A stretch of DNA of 64,000 bases from CAWHPS01 sp963831235. GTDB lineage: Bacteria; Fibrobacterota; OXYB2-FULL-49-7; JAEUSG01. The stretch is taken from positions 310,001 through 374,000 of the forward strand of contig CAWHPS010000033.1 in the NCBI GenBank assembly GCA_963831235.1. The letters run 5' to 3'. Of the stretch, positions 9,021-17,481 are shown one piece after another. Under the pieces are notes generated by a model. It did no database searches, was not told the origin of the DNA, and saw only the letters and a list, made by a program, of their open reading frames with translations. Each line of letters opens with the position of its first letter. Position 1 is the first letter of the stretch. The translations under genes and the position numbers were made by a program.

Positions 9021-10292
9021 ATGAATTTCAAAGTGAAAAAAACAAGCCTTAACGGCATGATATCAATTCCTTCCTCAAAATCGCATACAATACGCGCAAC
9101 AGTTATAGCCGCTCTGGCGCGTGGTAAATCCGTGATCCATAATCCGCTTGTTTCAGACGACACCATGGCATGTGTTGAGGGACTTAAGCTTCTTGGTGCA
9201 AGCATAGAAACAGGAGATACATGGACAATTAATGGATTCAATGGCAGGCCCATTGTTCCGGATTCGCCGATAGATGTGAGGAATTCAGGAACCACAATGA
9301 ACATTCTTACAGCGGTTTCTGCACTGGCTGATGGAGAAATAGAACTTACAGGCGATGAATCTATCCGCCGGCGTCCGGTAAAGCCTTTATTAAAATCCAT
9401 TCTTGCCCTCGGTGCATCAAAAGCTGAATGCAAAGATGACAATAATTGTCCTCCTGTAATTGTTAGGGGCCGGATGTTCGGTGGTGTAACGGATATAGAG
9501 GGCATTACCTCGCAATATGCTACAGCACTTCTTCTAACAACACCGCTTCTTAAGAAATCAACCCATCTTAAAATAGTCCGGCTTAACGAAAAACCTTATA
9601 TAGACATGACGCTCGCCTGGCTTAAGAAGATGGGTATAGAATACCTAAAACAAGGGCGTAATAATTTCGAGATTCCCGGCGAACAATCATATTACGGGTT
9701 CGAGTCCGCAATCCCCGCAGACTTCTCTTCAGCTGCCTTTCCCCTGATTGCCGCGCTTGTTACCGAGGGTTCATCTGTTCTATTAAAAGGTCTTGACATG
9801 AGCGATATTCAAGGTGATAAAAAAGTATTTGACATTGCAAAGGAGCTTGGAGGCCTTGTAACGAATGAAGAAGGTGGAATAAGGGTCGCATCATCAGGGA
9901 TCGAAGGATCTGAAATGGATTTAAACGAAATACCCGATGCATTGCCCATACTTTCCATTCTTGGGTGTCATGCGGAAGGCAAGACTTCGCTTATAAATGT
10001 GCAGCAAGCGCGCATAAAAGAAACGGATAGAATCACTGTCATGTGTAACGAGCTTAAGAAAATGGGTGCGGACATTGAAGAACGCCCTGACGGCCTTGTA
10101 ATTAAACAGAGCAAACTTACAGGGGCTGTTGTTGAGGGACATGGAGACCACAGAGTGGTCATGGCTTTATCCATAGCCGGCATGATGGCCGAAGGAGAAA
10201 CCGTAATCACCACAGCAGAATCAGTTGGCGTTACATTCCCGGGATTCTTGGAAAAAATGAAGACCCTTGGAGCGGATATCACGGTTGAATAA
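9021..10292 (+). CDS. aroA: 3-phosphoshikimate 1-carboxyvinyltransferase (EPSP synthase)
   Basis: A 423-residue enzyme of usual length for the family. It joins phosphoenolpyruvate to shikimate-3-phosphate in the sixth step of the shikimate pathway in the cytoplasm. The sequence shows the standard landmarks in order: SSKSHTIRA at the phosphate-binding N-terminus, RNSGTTMN, RRRPVKPLL, ITSQYATALLL, IPADFSSAAFPLIAAL, ARIKETDRI and GHGDHRVVMALSIAG. GAGAGGAG stands upstream of ATG 9021. It is not in an aro operon; the HEPN/nucleotidyltransferase pair follows within 11 bp and may share its transcript. Confidence 0.97.
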   Translation: MNFKVKKTSLNGMISIPSSKSHTIRATVIAALARGKSVIHNPLVSDDTMACVEGLKLLGASIETGDTWTINGFNGRPIVPDSPIDVRNSGTTMNILTAVSALADGEIELTGDESIRRRPVKPLLKSILALGASKAECKDDNNCPPVIVRGRMFGGVTDIEGITSQYATALLLTTPLLKKSTHLKIVRLNEKPYIDMTLAWLKKMGIEYLKQGRNNFEIPGEQSYYGFESAIPADFSSAAFPLIAALVTEGSSVLLKGLDMSDIQGDKKVFDIAKELGGLVTNEEGGIRVASSGIEGSEMDLNEIPDALPILSILGCHAEGKTSLINVQQARIKETDRITVMCNELKKMGADIEERPDGLVIKQSKLTGAVVEGHGDHRVVMALSIAGMMAEGETVITTAESVGVTFPGFLEKMKTLGADITVE

Positions 10293-10303
10293 GGATGTTA
10301 AAT

Positions 10304-10696
10304 ATGATTGACGATATCCGCTGGAAACAACGATTTGATAATTATAAAAAAGCTTTTGGTCAACTGGAAGAGTTTGTCAGCAAGTTAGAACTTAACAAGT
10401 TTGAAAAGCAAGGACTAATTCAATGTTTCGAATACACATTTGAATTGGCATGGAAAACGATTAAAGACTATCTGGAGGAGCAGGGCTTTACAATCACAAG
10501 CCCCAGAAACGCAATACAGACAGCTTTTCAGATACAATTGATTTCAGATGGACACACCTGGATTGACGCGCTTGAGAAGCGAAACCTTATGGCCCATACC
10601 TATGATGAAGATAAAGCAACTGAAGCAGAAACCCTGATTCGTTCAAATTATTTTGGCATACTTCAGAATTTATTTAAACAGTTATCTGAAAAATAA
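10304..10696 (+). CDS. HEPN-domain protein, HepT/HI0074-like (toxin or substrate-binding partner)
   Basis: A 130-residue all-helical protein of the HI0074 nucleotidyltransferase-substrate-binding family. It carries RNLMAHTY at residues 93-100, an exact fit to the RX4HXY motif of HepT toxins, in which the Arg and His form the RNase site and the Tyr is the AMPylated residue. ATG 10304 is chosen because AAGGA stands 8 bases upstream; an in-frame ATG at 10295 is part of that ribosome-binding site. The next gene is the cognate nucleotidyltransferase and starts at the stop codon of this one. Known HepT/MntA pairs act as toxin-antitoxin or phage-defence modules. Toxicity here is inferred from the motif and pairing. 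Confidence 0.8.
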   Translation: MIDDIRWKQRFDNYKKAFGQLEEFVSKLELNKFEKQGLIQCFEYTFELAWKTIKDYLEEQGFTITSPRNAIQTAFQIQLISDGHTWIDALEKRNLMAHTYDEDKATEAETLIRSNYFGILQNLFKQLSEK

Positions 10697-11001
10697 TGAG
10701 CTTCGGTTTATCTGAAAAAGACATTGCCTTTATTGTTTCAGTCTTACAACAATTCCCCGAGGTTGTTAAAGCTGCAATTTTTGGTTCCAGGGCAAAGGGA
10801 ACGCAAAAACCAGGTTCGGATATTGATATTGCAGTTTATGGGCCAGACATCACTTTCACAATCGTTGCCCGGATACATTCTCTGCTGGAGGAGCAAAGCC
10901 CTGTTCCATATTTGTTCGATATTGTTGACTATACCCACCTTTCGCATGAAAAACTAAAGAACCATATTGACAGAGTTGGGCAAGTATTTTTCAGTGCCTG
11001 A
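10696..11001 (+). CDS. Minimal nucleotidyltransferase, MntA/HI0073-like
   Basis: A 101-residue nucleotidyltransferase with the complete GSX10DXD active-site motif (G30-S31 to D42 and D44) within IFGSRAKGTQKPGSDIDIAV, and a later LFDIVD strand that can supply the third carboxylate. In characterised MntA-HepT pairs this enzyme adds AMP units to the HepT tyrosine and so neutralises it. The start overlaps the HEPN gene stop by one base (TAATG), so translation is coupled and a fixed ratio is likely. The pair sits between the housekeeping gene aroA and a strong promoter for an unrelated operon, the sort of gap where mobile two-gene modules settle. Confidence 0.85.
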   Translation: MSFGLSEKDIAFIVSVLQQFPEVVKAAIFGSRAKGTQKPGSDIDIAVYGPDITFTIVARIHSLLEEQSPVPYLFDIVDYTHLSHEKLKNHIDRVGQVFFSA

Positions 11002-11387
11002 GAAATATTGATAGTATAATTCTGTTTAATGTGCAACTAAGCATAATAATCCCCAAAATATAATTGTAACAATGAAGATACACTCATATTTTCATTAATT
11101 TCAAATTTTATAACCAATAGTTAATAAAAAAAGAAATCGCTTGACAAACATTTAACTTTTGCCTATATTAAGAAAGTATGCATAAAAACAGGTTAAAAGT
11201 TAGTTTTGTGGATAGCTTAATGGGCTCTTTCACAAGGACTTATGCGGTTTTATGTTATACACACTATCTTGTGTAAAAACTCGTCTCGAATACCATATAA
11301 AGCATATGTCAACTAAATTTAAAGTGAAACCTTATTGTTTACTTTATTAAACGTTTTAACATTATTGTTTGAAAGGAGGTGATTGCA
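11002..11387 (+). promoter_or_regulatory. 386-bp intergenic region with a long untranslated leader
   Basis: No gene was found in this stretch. It is AT-rich and contains the promoter at 11141-11169. From a start expected near 11176, about 210 bases of leader precede the regulator gene, unusually long for this compact region. The leader holds a separated inverted repeat (CACAAG near 11233 and CTTGTG near 11270), and ends in a full AAAGGAGG ribosome-binding site at 11372-11379. No known riboswitch class was recognised. Confidence 0.45.
11141..11169 (+). promoter_or_regulatory. Sigma70-like promoter
   Basis: TTGACA at 11141-11146, a 17-base spacer and TATATT at 11164-11169 give a perfect -35 box and a five-of-six -10 box at optimal spacing. 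It faces the MerR-type gene and the outer-membrane/TPR gene series, which have no other clear promoter between them. Confidence 0.75.
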
Positions 11388-11618
11388 ATGGAAGAAAGGT
11401 ACCTGACAACAGGCCAAATTGCCAAGTCCCTACGGGTTTCTTTGTCCACCCTCAAAAGGTGGATCAATGATGAAGATGCCCTTGTTGATTCCACAAGGAA
11501 TGCAAGCGGGTGGCGTTTATTTACCCAAAAGGATTTGGAAAATCTGAAAGGATATAAACGAAACAAGAAAAGGAATGGTAAAAAGTTTCATGCGCAAACC
11601 TTAACACCGGTAATCTAA
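11388..11618 (+). CDS. MerR-type helix-turn-helix small regulator
   Basis: A 76-residue DNA-binding protein. Residues 4-40 match a MerR/excisionase-type winged helix: YLTTGQIAKSLRVSLSTLKR, then a wing with GWRLFTQKDL. The remainder is a short basic tail with no effector-binding or dimerisation domain, as in BldC-like or DUF-type mini-MerR proteins. ATG 11388 is chosen because AGGAGG ends 8 bases before it; the GTG at 11379 overlaps that site. It is the first gene after a strong promoter and is followed within 2 bases by a secreted outer-membrane protein gene, so it probably controls its own operon. Confidence 0.7.
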   Translation: MEERYLTTGQIAKSLRVSLSTLKRWINDEDALVDSTRNASGWRLFTQKDLENLKGYKRNKKRNGKKFHAQTLTPVI

Positions 11619-11619
11619 A

Positions 11620-12726
11620 ATGCCAAGATTGATTGCTCTCTTTTTCCTCTGTTTTCTGTTTTTCTGTCAGGCCTTCGGGCAGATAAAGCGGGAACGAGAG
11701 GAAAGCATAACAGAATTGATTGCATCGAATACCATGGGATTCGGCAATATCTGGGTCCGTTCCGGTTTGTCCGTTGAATCGAAAAGCGACGGTACTGGTA
11801 AGTTCGAACCGTATCAGGCCATTGGCCTTGGGCTGTCACAAAACATGTCGGCCTGGGCGGGTGCCGTGCCTTTTGAAGGCGGACTAAAAAAGATTATCGG
11901 GAAAGCCGATGCTCATATCAAACTCACATTACCATATAACGACAATTTACGGCTCTTTGGACTTGCAGTGCAGGGTGATCTGATTTTGAGCACAGAGATG
12001 GACACGTTAAGCAAAGGCCAGGATACTGCCAGACCTGCATTTACACCGAAGATTGGAATTACAGCGGCGGCTGATCTTGATCTTATCAAGGTTTACAAAC
12101 AACTTCCTCTTAAATTCTATGTCAATTGGTCGACCATAGACAACGATCGACTTCTTGTCACGTATCAGCAGCAAAGCTTTCGGTTCGGTGTGGAATACAA
12201 AGATGCTCGTAACAGCTACTTCCTTGGCATGAAATATGGACTTTACAAGCAGTTGACAGGTGATGATGTTATTGATGGAAAAGCGGGGTATGACGAAAAT
12301 CTTTTCATGCTTCTGCCTGGGGTCCGCTACCGTATCCTTAGCCGGTTCTCCGTGCTTGGGACAGCTCTTTTTACAGTAGGAGGCACTCTAAAACGTAACA
12401 GCAGTCTCAGTTATTCTCGGTATGGGTTCAGACTTGGACTTGAATTTCCAATTTTTTTCAGGGAAACCAATGCCGAAGCTATCAGGGCAATGATTTTCCT
12501 TGATAAAAAGAAGGACATACCGGAAGATAAAGCTGTTACAATAAAAACAAGAAAGAAAAACAATGACCTATCCGGTTTATTCATGCCGGATGATCCTAAT
12601 GAAACTCAGTCCTTTACAAAATCGCTCAAGGAAGGGGATGTGCCTGAAGAACGTGAGGAACAGGTAAAGGAAAAGCGAAAAAAAATAAATGAAGAACTCG
12701 ATAATATCGAGAAACTTCTTGAATAG
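11620..12726 (+). CDS. Predicted outer-membrane beta-barrel protein with charged C-terminal tail (paralogue 1)
   Basis: A 368-residue protein. Residues 1-20 are a signal peptide (LIALFFLCFLFFCQAFG, cleavage before Q). Residues about 30-300 are alternating amphipathic strands rich in Gly, Tyr and Phe (IGLGLSQNMSAWAGAVPFEG, KLTLPYNDNLRLFGLAVQG, FRFGVEYKDARNSYFLGMKYG), as in outer-membrane barrels. The last 70 residues are highly charged and probably helical (KKKDIPEDKAVTIKTRKK and KEEREEQVKEKRKK-like sequence), an unusual extension after a barrel. The next gene is a divergent paralogue sharing the TLPxNxxLRLxGLA motif and a C-terminal NAExIR motif. Function unknown; close spacing with TPR proteins suggests one complex. 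Confidence 0.6.
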   Translation: MPRLIALFFLCFLFFCQAFGQIKREREESITELIASNTMGFGNIWVRSGLSVESKSDGTGKFEPYQAIGLGLSQNMSAWAGAVPFEGGLKKIIGKADAHIKLTLPYNDNLRLFGLAVQGDLILSTEMDTLSKGQDTARPAFTPKIGITAAADLDLIKVYKQLPLKFYVNWSTIDNDRLLVTYQQQSFRFGVEYKDARNSYFLGMKYGLYKQLTGDDVIDGKAGYDENLFMLLPGVRYRILSRFSVLGTALFTVGGTLKRNSSLSYSRYGFRLGLEFPIFFRETNAEAIRAMIFLDKKKDIPEDKAVTIKTRKKNNDLSGLFMPDDPNETQSFTKSLKEGDVPEEREEQVKEKRKKINEELDNIEKLLE

Positions 12727-12736
12727 GAGCGTACAA

Positions 12737-13954
12737 GTGAAAAAAGCACTCGCATGCATTATTGTACTTCTGTTTATTGTTCCGATAACCTCCCAGGAGG
12801 TTTTTAAACTAAGCAGCGGTGAAGGCCTCGCATTTTGCGACAATGCGAATACCCATAATAGGGGCGATATCTGGTTAAGCGGTTTCGGACGTGGGTTCTA
12901 CTGGGACAATCCTGATGGTAAAAAAGGCGGGTTTCCGTTAAAAATATTTCCGTCAGGCAGTCTGGATATCGGAATTTTGCGCTACTGGGATGCGTCATTC
13001 TCAACGGAACTTTTAAGTTATGGTTTTAAAATACCTGGAAACTTCCGGGTCAAATCAAAAATCACGCTGCCGAATAACAATAAATTAAGATTAATTGGCC
13101 TGGCTTTATCAGGCTCATATACATATAATTTTTTAAAAGATTATTCATCCATCGGTGGATACAGGAATATTATCGCTGGATTTTCTCCTGAAGGAATAAT
13201 GTATTCAGGGGGTTCCTTTGAATTGCGAGCCATAAGTGATGTGGAATTCATCAAATGGAAATCCTTTCTTCCCCTGAAGTTTTATATTAATATAGGCTAC
13301 CGGTCTTCAATGCAGGATATGCCGGGTGCGGTAAATTATAACGGTAGTATTTTGCTTCCTGATCCTAAAAGATATGCTCAATATATTTTCTTTTCGGGAT
13401 TGGAATATAAAGGGCTTGAAACGGATTTTTTCGTGGAGTTTTATGCGGAAGCTTTCAATTCCATAAAAGAGCTTCAGACAATAGTCTGGATAGGTGGAGA
13501 GAAAGTCAGCAAATTTCCATATTATTTATCTGAGAACCCGATGTATTTAACACCCGGCATGCGGATAAAATACAGCAACGGGGTGATGCTTATGGCAGCG
13601 TTACCAATTCTTTTAAGTAAAGAAAAAGGACTCACATCAACTTCCGTTAAAAATAACGAACTTACACCCAGTGATAAGGCACAAGGCTGGACTGACGGCT
13701 TTTCTCCATTTTATGCGAATTGGAAGGTCACGGCCAAAATGAGCATTCCGCTCCACCTTACCATGAGCAATGCCGAGATGATCCGAAGGTTCCTCCTTAT
13801 GAAGAACCGCAGTAAAAAGCAGACAATGGACATTGACGAAGCCATAGACAAAAAAGACAAGAAAAAGAACGAGAATAAAACTGATGAAGAAAAAATGAAG
13901 GATGATATAGACAAAAGAAAACAGGAAATGATGAAGGAAAACCTCCTGGAATAA
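12737..13954 (+). CDS. Predicted outer-membrane beta-barrel protein with charged C-terminal tail (paralogue 2)
   Basis: A 405-residue secreted protein beginning at GTG 12737, which has AGGAG 7 bases upstream; the longer frame from 12689 would hide the signal peptide (KKALACIIVLLFIVPITSQ). Strand-rich sequence follows (GDIWLSGFGRGFYW, ITLPNNNKLRLIGLALSGSY, LKFYINIGYRS, FFSGLEYKGLETDFFVEFYA). It shares with the preceding gene the TLPxNxxLRLxGLA block, an LKFYxN block and the NAEMIRRF-type motif before a Lys/Glu-rich tail of about 60 residues. It overlaps nothing and lies 10 bp after its paralogue. It resembles in layout the porin-like pairs found next to TPR proteins in energised envelope machines, but this is not a family assignment. 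Confidence 0.6.
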   Translation: MKKALACIIVLLFIVPITSQEVFKLSSGEGLAFCDNANTHNRGDIWLSGFGRGFYWDNPDGKKGGFPLKIFPSGSLDIGILRYWDASFSTELLSYGFKIPGNFRVKSKITLPNNNKLRLIGLALSGSYTYNFLKDYSSIGGYRNIIAGFSPEGIMYSGGSFELRAISDVEFIKWKSFLPLKFYINIGYRSSMQDMPGAVNYNGSILLPDPKRYAQYIFFSGLEYKGLETDFFVEFYAEAFNSIKELQTIVWIGGEKVSKFPYYLSENPMYLTPGMRIKYSNGVMLMAALPILLSKEKGLTSTSVKNNELTPSDKAQGWTDGFSPFYANWKVTAKMSIPLHLTMSNAEMIRRFLLMKNRSKKQTMDIDEAIDKKDKKKNENKTDEEKMKDDIDKRKQEMMKENLLE

Positions 13955-13956
13955 GC

Positions 13957-16900
13957 ATGATAAGACCCTTTACGGCTTTTATAATTCTCCTTGTTTTTTC
14001 AGGTCTATTATGGGCCAAGGGGGATGATCCGGCCAAAAAGGACACGGCAAATATCAAATGGTTTGAGTTCCGAAATATAACTGGCCGTCTTGAAGAGGAG
14101 TTTGATCGCCTGGAAATACTTGAGAATGAGGTTGATCGTCTTAAAAATAGTTGTGAGGACCTTCGCATAATACAGTTTTATCCGGAGAAGCTTACACTCC
14201 TTAAAAACGAGGACGCCGTTGATATAGATAAAAAAATAAAACGCAATGAGGATGCTGTTGCACAGATAAAAGCCGAACTTGAAGGTCTCCGCTCACCTCT
14301 TAAAGACGCCATTGCCATGCTTCGCGAGCTTATTTATGAAGACCAGGAACCTCAGATGCTTGGCCTTCTCAAGAGTGAAAGCGGTAGCCGTGTACAAAGG
14401 ATCATAGAGCTAAAACGTGAGCTCGGTGTATTATGGAATGCCCAGGATGATGTGTTAAAGAAACTTTACGGAATGGCAAAGCTTAATTATCCTGTTGAAA
14501 AGGACTCGGGTGGATTTGACGCGGAATTCTTCCATGTACTTTATTCAAATCTGGGGCTGTCTTCAGATTTGTTCCTTACCAAACTTAACGCATATAAAGA
14601 CACCCTTATAAACCGTATGGATCCGAAATTCCTTGGTGAAATTGCAAACATAGAATTATCAGCAGCTAAGAAGCGTTTTGAACGCGGCGAATTCAAAGTT
14701 GTGGAACGCGATTTGAGTGATCTTGTCAGACGCTACGAAAACAAGGTCCCTCTTAATGGGGTCTTTTATTATTTGGGCCAGATTAACCAGCAGTTCGGGC
14801 GTTTTGTGGAAGCCATGGATTATTATTCTCAGATAAGCCGGAGCAGCTCCTATTATATAAAGGGTTTGACTGGAACGTTGCAGTCCCTCTATGCTCAAGG
14901 CAAATATTCAAGGATAGAATTTCTGTTTGAAAAAACCCAGAATGAGCTCAACGGGATTAAGGATCTCAATTCCCTGTTTTACGTTGTTTGCCAGGCCTTT
15001 TATGAATTAAAAAAAGACAAAGCAATAATTGATCTTTCCAGCAAAGCTGAAAAGGAAAAACCATTTTATTATGGGATACTCTATACATTGGGACAGTCTT
15101 ATACAAGGCAGAAAGACTATGTTACGGCCCGTGACATCTTTAAAAGCATATCTGAATCCAAGGGAGTGCAGGGGAGTGATGTGCAGTTCATCCAGCTCTC
15201 AAGAATAGCTCTTGCCCATCTTGATTATGCCGAAGGAAAATACGACAAAGCCTTGAAGCAGTATCTCGAGCTTTTGGATGTGGAGCCTCTATTTGCCGAA
15301 GCCTTAAGCGGGATTGCCTGGTGTTATCTTAACCTTGGAAACACCAATAAAGCGGAAATTGCATTAAAAAAACTTATCAACCAGGCCCCAGGCGACCCCT
15401 CCGGTTGTGAAGCCATGCTGCTATTATCTCAGAACACACTTAATAAGGCCAAAAAAGAATGGCAGTTCCAGAAAGAGCAGGCTGCAAATGTTCAGAAGAT
15501 TAAGCGGTATGAAACGCGGCTTCTGGACCGATACCGTGACAAAGAAATTGATTCCGTCAAATTCAAGGAAGCCTCGCTGCGTCTAAAGAATATGTTAAAA
15601 GAGAATCAGCAGTCTGATTTCATGGCTTTTTCGGACGTATCGGATCTATATCGCAAAGCCGGTGAAACAGTTGATTTCCTCATTAAAAGCTATGAGAGCG
15701 GTGATTTTATAAGCAACCCTTCCAAAGATATGAAACAGGAGATGTTAAACAGGATTCGTGAACTTTACCTTAAATCAAACATTGAAAACAGTTTGACATT
15801 CCGTGTTGATTACCTTAATAGACGCGAAGCAGGTGGAAAAAAACGATCAAAGATTCTGGAGACAGTGATTCGTGCCCGGATGTATAAAGTACAGTTTCTT
15901 ATTGACAAAAAGGAATGGCAGCAGGACGTAAGCCGCGTACTGCTTTCCAATATAGACAACAAAACACAGTCACTCAAGAACGCCCAAACGCTTATGGATT
16001 CCGCGCGGAGCATGGAGATTGCCGGTCTTGCAAATACACGCGAAGCATTAGTTAGAGATTTTGAAAATGATGCAGCCTTGAATCAGTCAGCAATTATTGA
16101 GCAGCTCCTTAAATTAAAGTCAAGTCCTCTTGATGATGAAGAAGAACCATTTGTCATGTATTACCTTGCGGAACTGCAGTACAAAATAGCACAGGATGAA
16201 TATTTAAAGGCGGATGAGGAATATGAAAAAAACATCAGTGAATATAATGATAAACTGAAAATATATAATGATAAAAAAATCTCTGAGGTTCCGCAAAGGC
16301 CAAAAGCACCGGAATTGTCTTACAAAGCGGCAAAGGACTATTACCAAACGCTTTTAGAAAAATACCCTGATTCGCGTTTCGCTGATGCGTCCCTTTACGG
16401 TCTTATGTTCTGCAATACCGAAGAAGGCAACAAGGCCGCAGCTGTCCGTTACGGAGAAAGGCTGGTTGGAAAGTATCCCGGGAGCGAATACGCTCCTCAG
16501 ACATATCTGATTCTGGGAGAATTTTATTTTGATGAAAACAAACTTGATATGGCCCTTAAAAGTTATCAGGAAATACTGAAGTATCCCGGCAGCAAGTGGT
16601 TCGATAAGGCCCTCTACAAAATCGGATGGACCTATTACCGTCTGTCCGATACAAAGCGTGCAATAAGCGCCTTCTTTTATATCATTAACGAGCAGGATGA
16701 TTTTTCCGAAAACGGCATGGACCTTGAACTCATGAAAAAGAGTCTTTTGACCAAGGAAGCTGTTGACTACATAGCAATCAGCTTCTCGGAAGCCGACACA
16801 ACAATCGAGGAGGAGATGATCGGGCTCAAGAAGGCCAAACTGTTTGTAAAAAAGATAAGGAACGCCTATGTAAGCTCAAAGATTCTTCATAGATTGGGAG

Positions 16901-17481
16901 ATGTTTACAGGGAGCAGTTGAAGTTTGTCAATGCGCTTGAAACGTACAAGGACCTTAAAGCAATGTATCCTAATTATGCTGAACTGCCCGTTGTCGCATA
17001 CAGTTCAATAGAATGCTACGAACAGAAGGGACAGTTCCTTCCTGCAAATGAAGCCCGTCGCGAACTGTTCAGGATCTACAACCATAACAGCGAATGGGCC
17101 GGGAAGGTCAAGGACCCGGCATCAGTGCATCTTGGTGATTCCCTGGCCGAACAAGCCCTTCTTGAAGCAGCAAGCTATACCTATTCCATGGCCCTTGAAA
17201 AGAAAAACAAAGACATATATCGGCAGGTAATTGATATGTATTGGGATTATATCAAGACTTATCCGGAAAAGAACAAAGCAAGCGAATGTCATTATTATAT
17301 TGCTGAAATACTTTTCGGATCGGGCGATTATTCCGAAGCTGCAAAGCAGTATATCGAAGTATCAAGAAAATACAAAACTTCAAAATACCGCGAAACTGCG
17401 GCCATGAATGCCATTGTTGCAGCGCAAAACCTGCTTAAACAGGAAGAAAACAAGAAAGGACAACCGGTTGAAAAGAAATAG
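13957..17481 (+). CDS. Giant periplasmic TPR protein (1174 aa)
   Basis: Signal peptide at residues 1-21 (FIILLVFSGLLWA), then a coiled-coil segment (about 30-130, LEEEFDRLEILENEVDRLKN) and many tetratricopeptide repeats to the end. Clear repeats include FYYLGQINQQFGRFVEAMDY, ARIALAHLDYAEGKYDKALK-like sequence, and APQTYLILGEFYFDENKLDM followed by KALYKIGWTYYRLSDTKRAI. The block YKIGWTYYRL followed by a KEAVDYIAISFSE segment is the kind of repeat seen in long TPR proteins of Agl/Glt-type gene clusters. It starts 2 bp after the barrel gene and overlaps the next TPR lipoprotein by 14 bp, so these are coupled. It probably scaffolds a complex between the membranes. Confidence 0.75.
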   Translation: MIRPFTAFIILLVFSGLLWAKGDDPAKKDTANIKWFEFRNITGRLEEEFDRLEILENEVDRLKNSCEDLRIIQFYPEKLTLLKNEDAVDIDKKIKRNEDAVAQIKAELEGLRSPLKDAIAMLRELIYEDQEPQMLGLLKSESGSRVQRIIELKRELGVLWNAQDDVLKKLYGMAKLNYPVEKDSGGFDAEFFHVLYSNLGLSSDLFLTKLNAYKDTLINRMDPKFLGEIANIELSAAKKRFERGEFKVVERDLSDLVRRYENKVPLNGVFYYLGQINQQFGRFVEAMDYYSQISRSSSYYIKGLTGTLQSLYAQGKYSRIEFLFEKTQNELNGIKDLNSLFYVVCQAFYELKKDKAIIDLSSKAEKEKPFYYGILYTLGQSYTRQKDYVTARDIFKSISESKGVQGSDVQFIQLSRIALAHLDYAEGKYDKALKQYLELLDVEPLFAEALSGIAWCYLNLGNTNKAEIALKKLINQAPGDPSGCEAMLLLSQNTLNKAKKEWQFQKEQAANVQKIKRYETRLLDRYRDKEIDSVKFKEASLRLKNMLKENQQSDFMAFSDVSDLYRKAGETVDFLIKSYESGDFISNPSKDMKQEMLNRIRELYLKSNIENSLTFRVDYLNRREAGGKKRSKILETVIRARMYKVQFLIDKKEWQQDVSRVLLSNIDNKTQSLKNAQTLMDSARSMEIAGLANTREALVRDFENDAALNQSAIIEQLLKLKSSPLDDEEEPFVMYYLAELQYKIAQDEYLKADEEYEKNISEYNDKLKIYNDKKISEVPQRPKAPELSYKAAKDYYQTLLEKYPDSRFADASLYGLMFCNTEEGNKAAAVRYGERLVGKYPGSEYAPQTYLILGEFYFDENKLDMALKSYQEILKYPGSKWFDKALYKIGWTYYRLSDTKRAISAFFYIINEQDDFSENGMDLELMKKSLLTKEAVDYIAISFSEADTTIEEEMIGLKKAKLFVKKIRNAYVSSKILHRLGDVYREQLKFVNALETYKDLKAMYPNYAELPVVAYSSIECYEQKGQFLPANEARRELFRIYNHNSEWAGKVKDPASVHLGDSLAEQALLEAASYTYSMALEKKNKDIYRQVIDMYWDYIKTYPEKNKASECHYYIAEILFGSGDYSEAAKQYIEVSRKYKTSKYRETAAMNAIVAAQNLLKQEENKKGQPVEKK

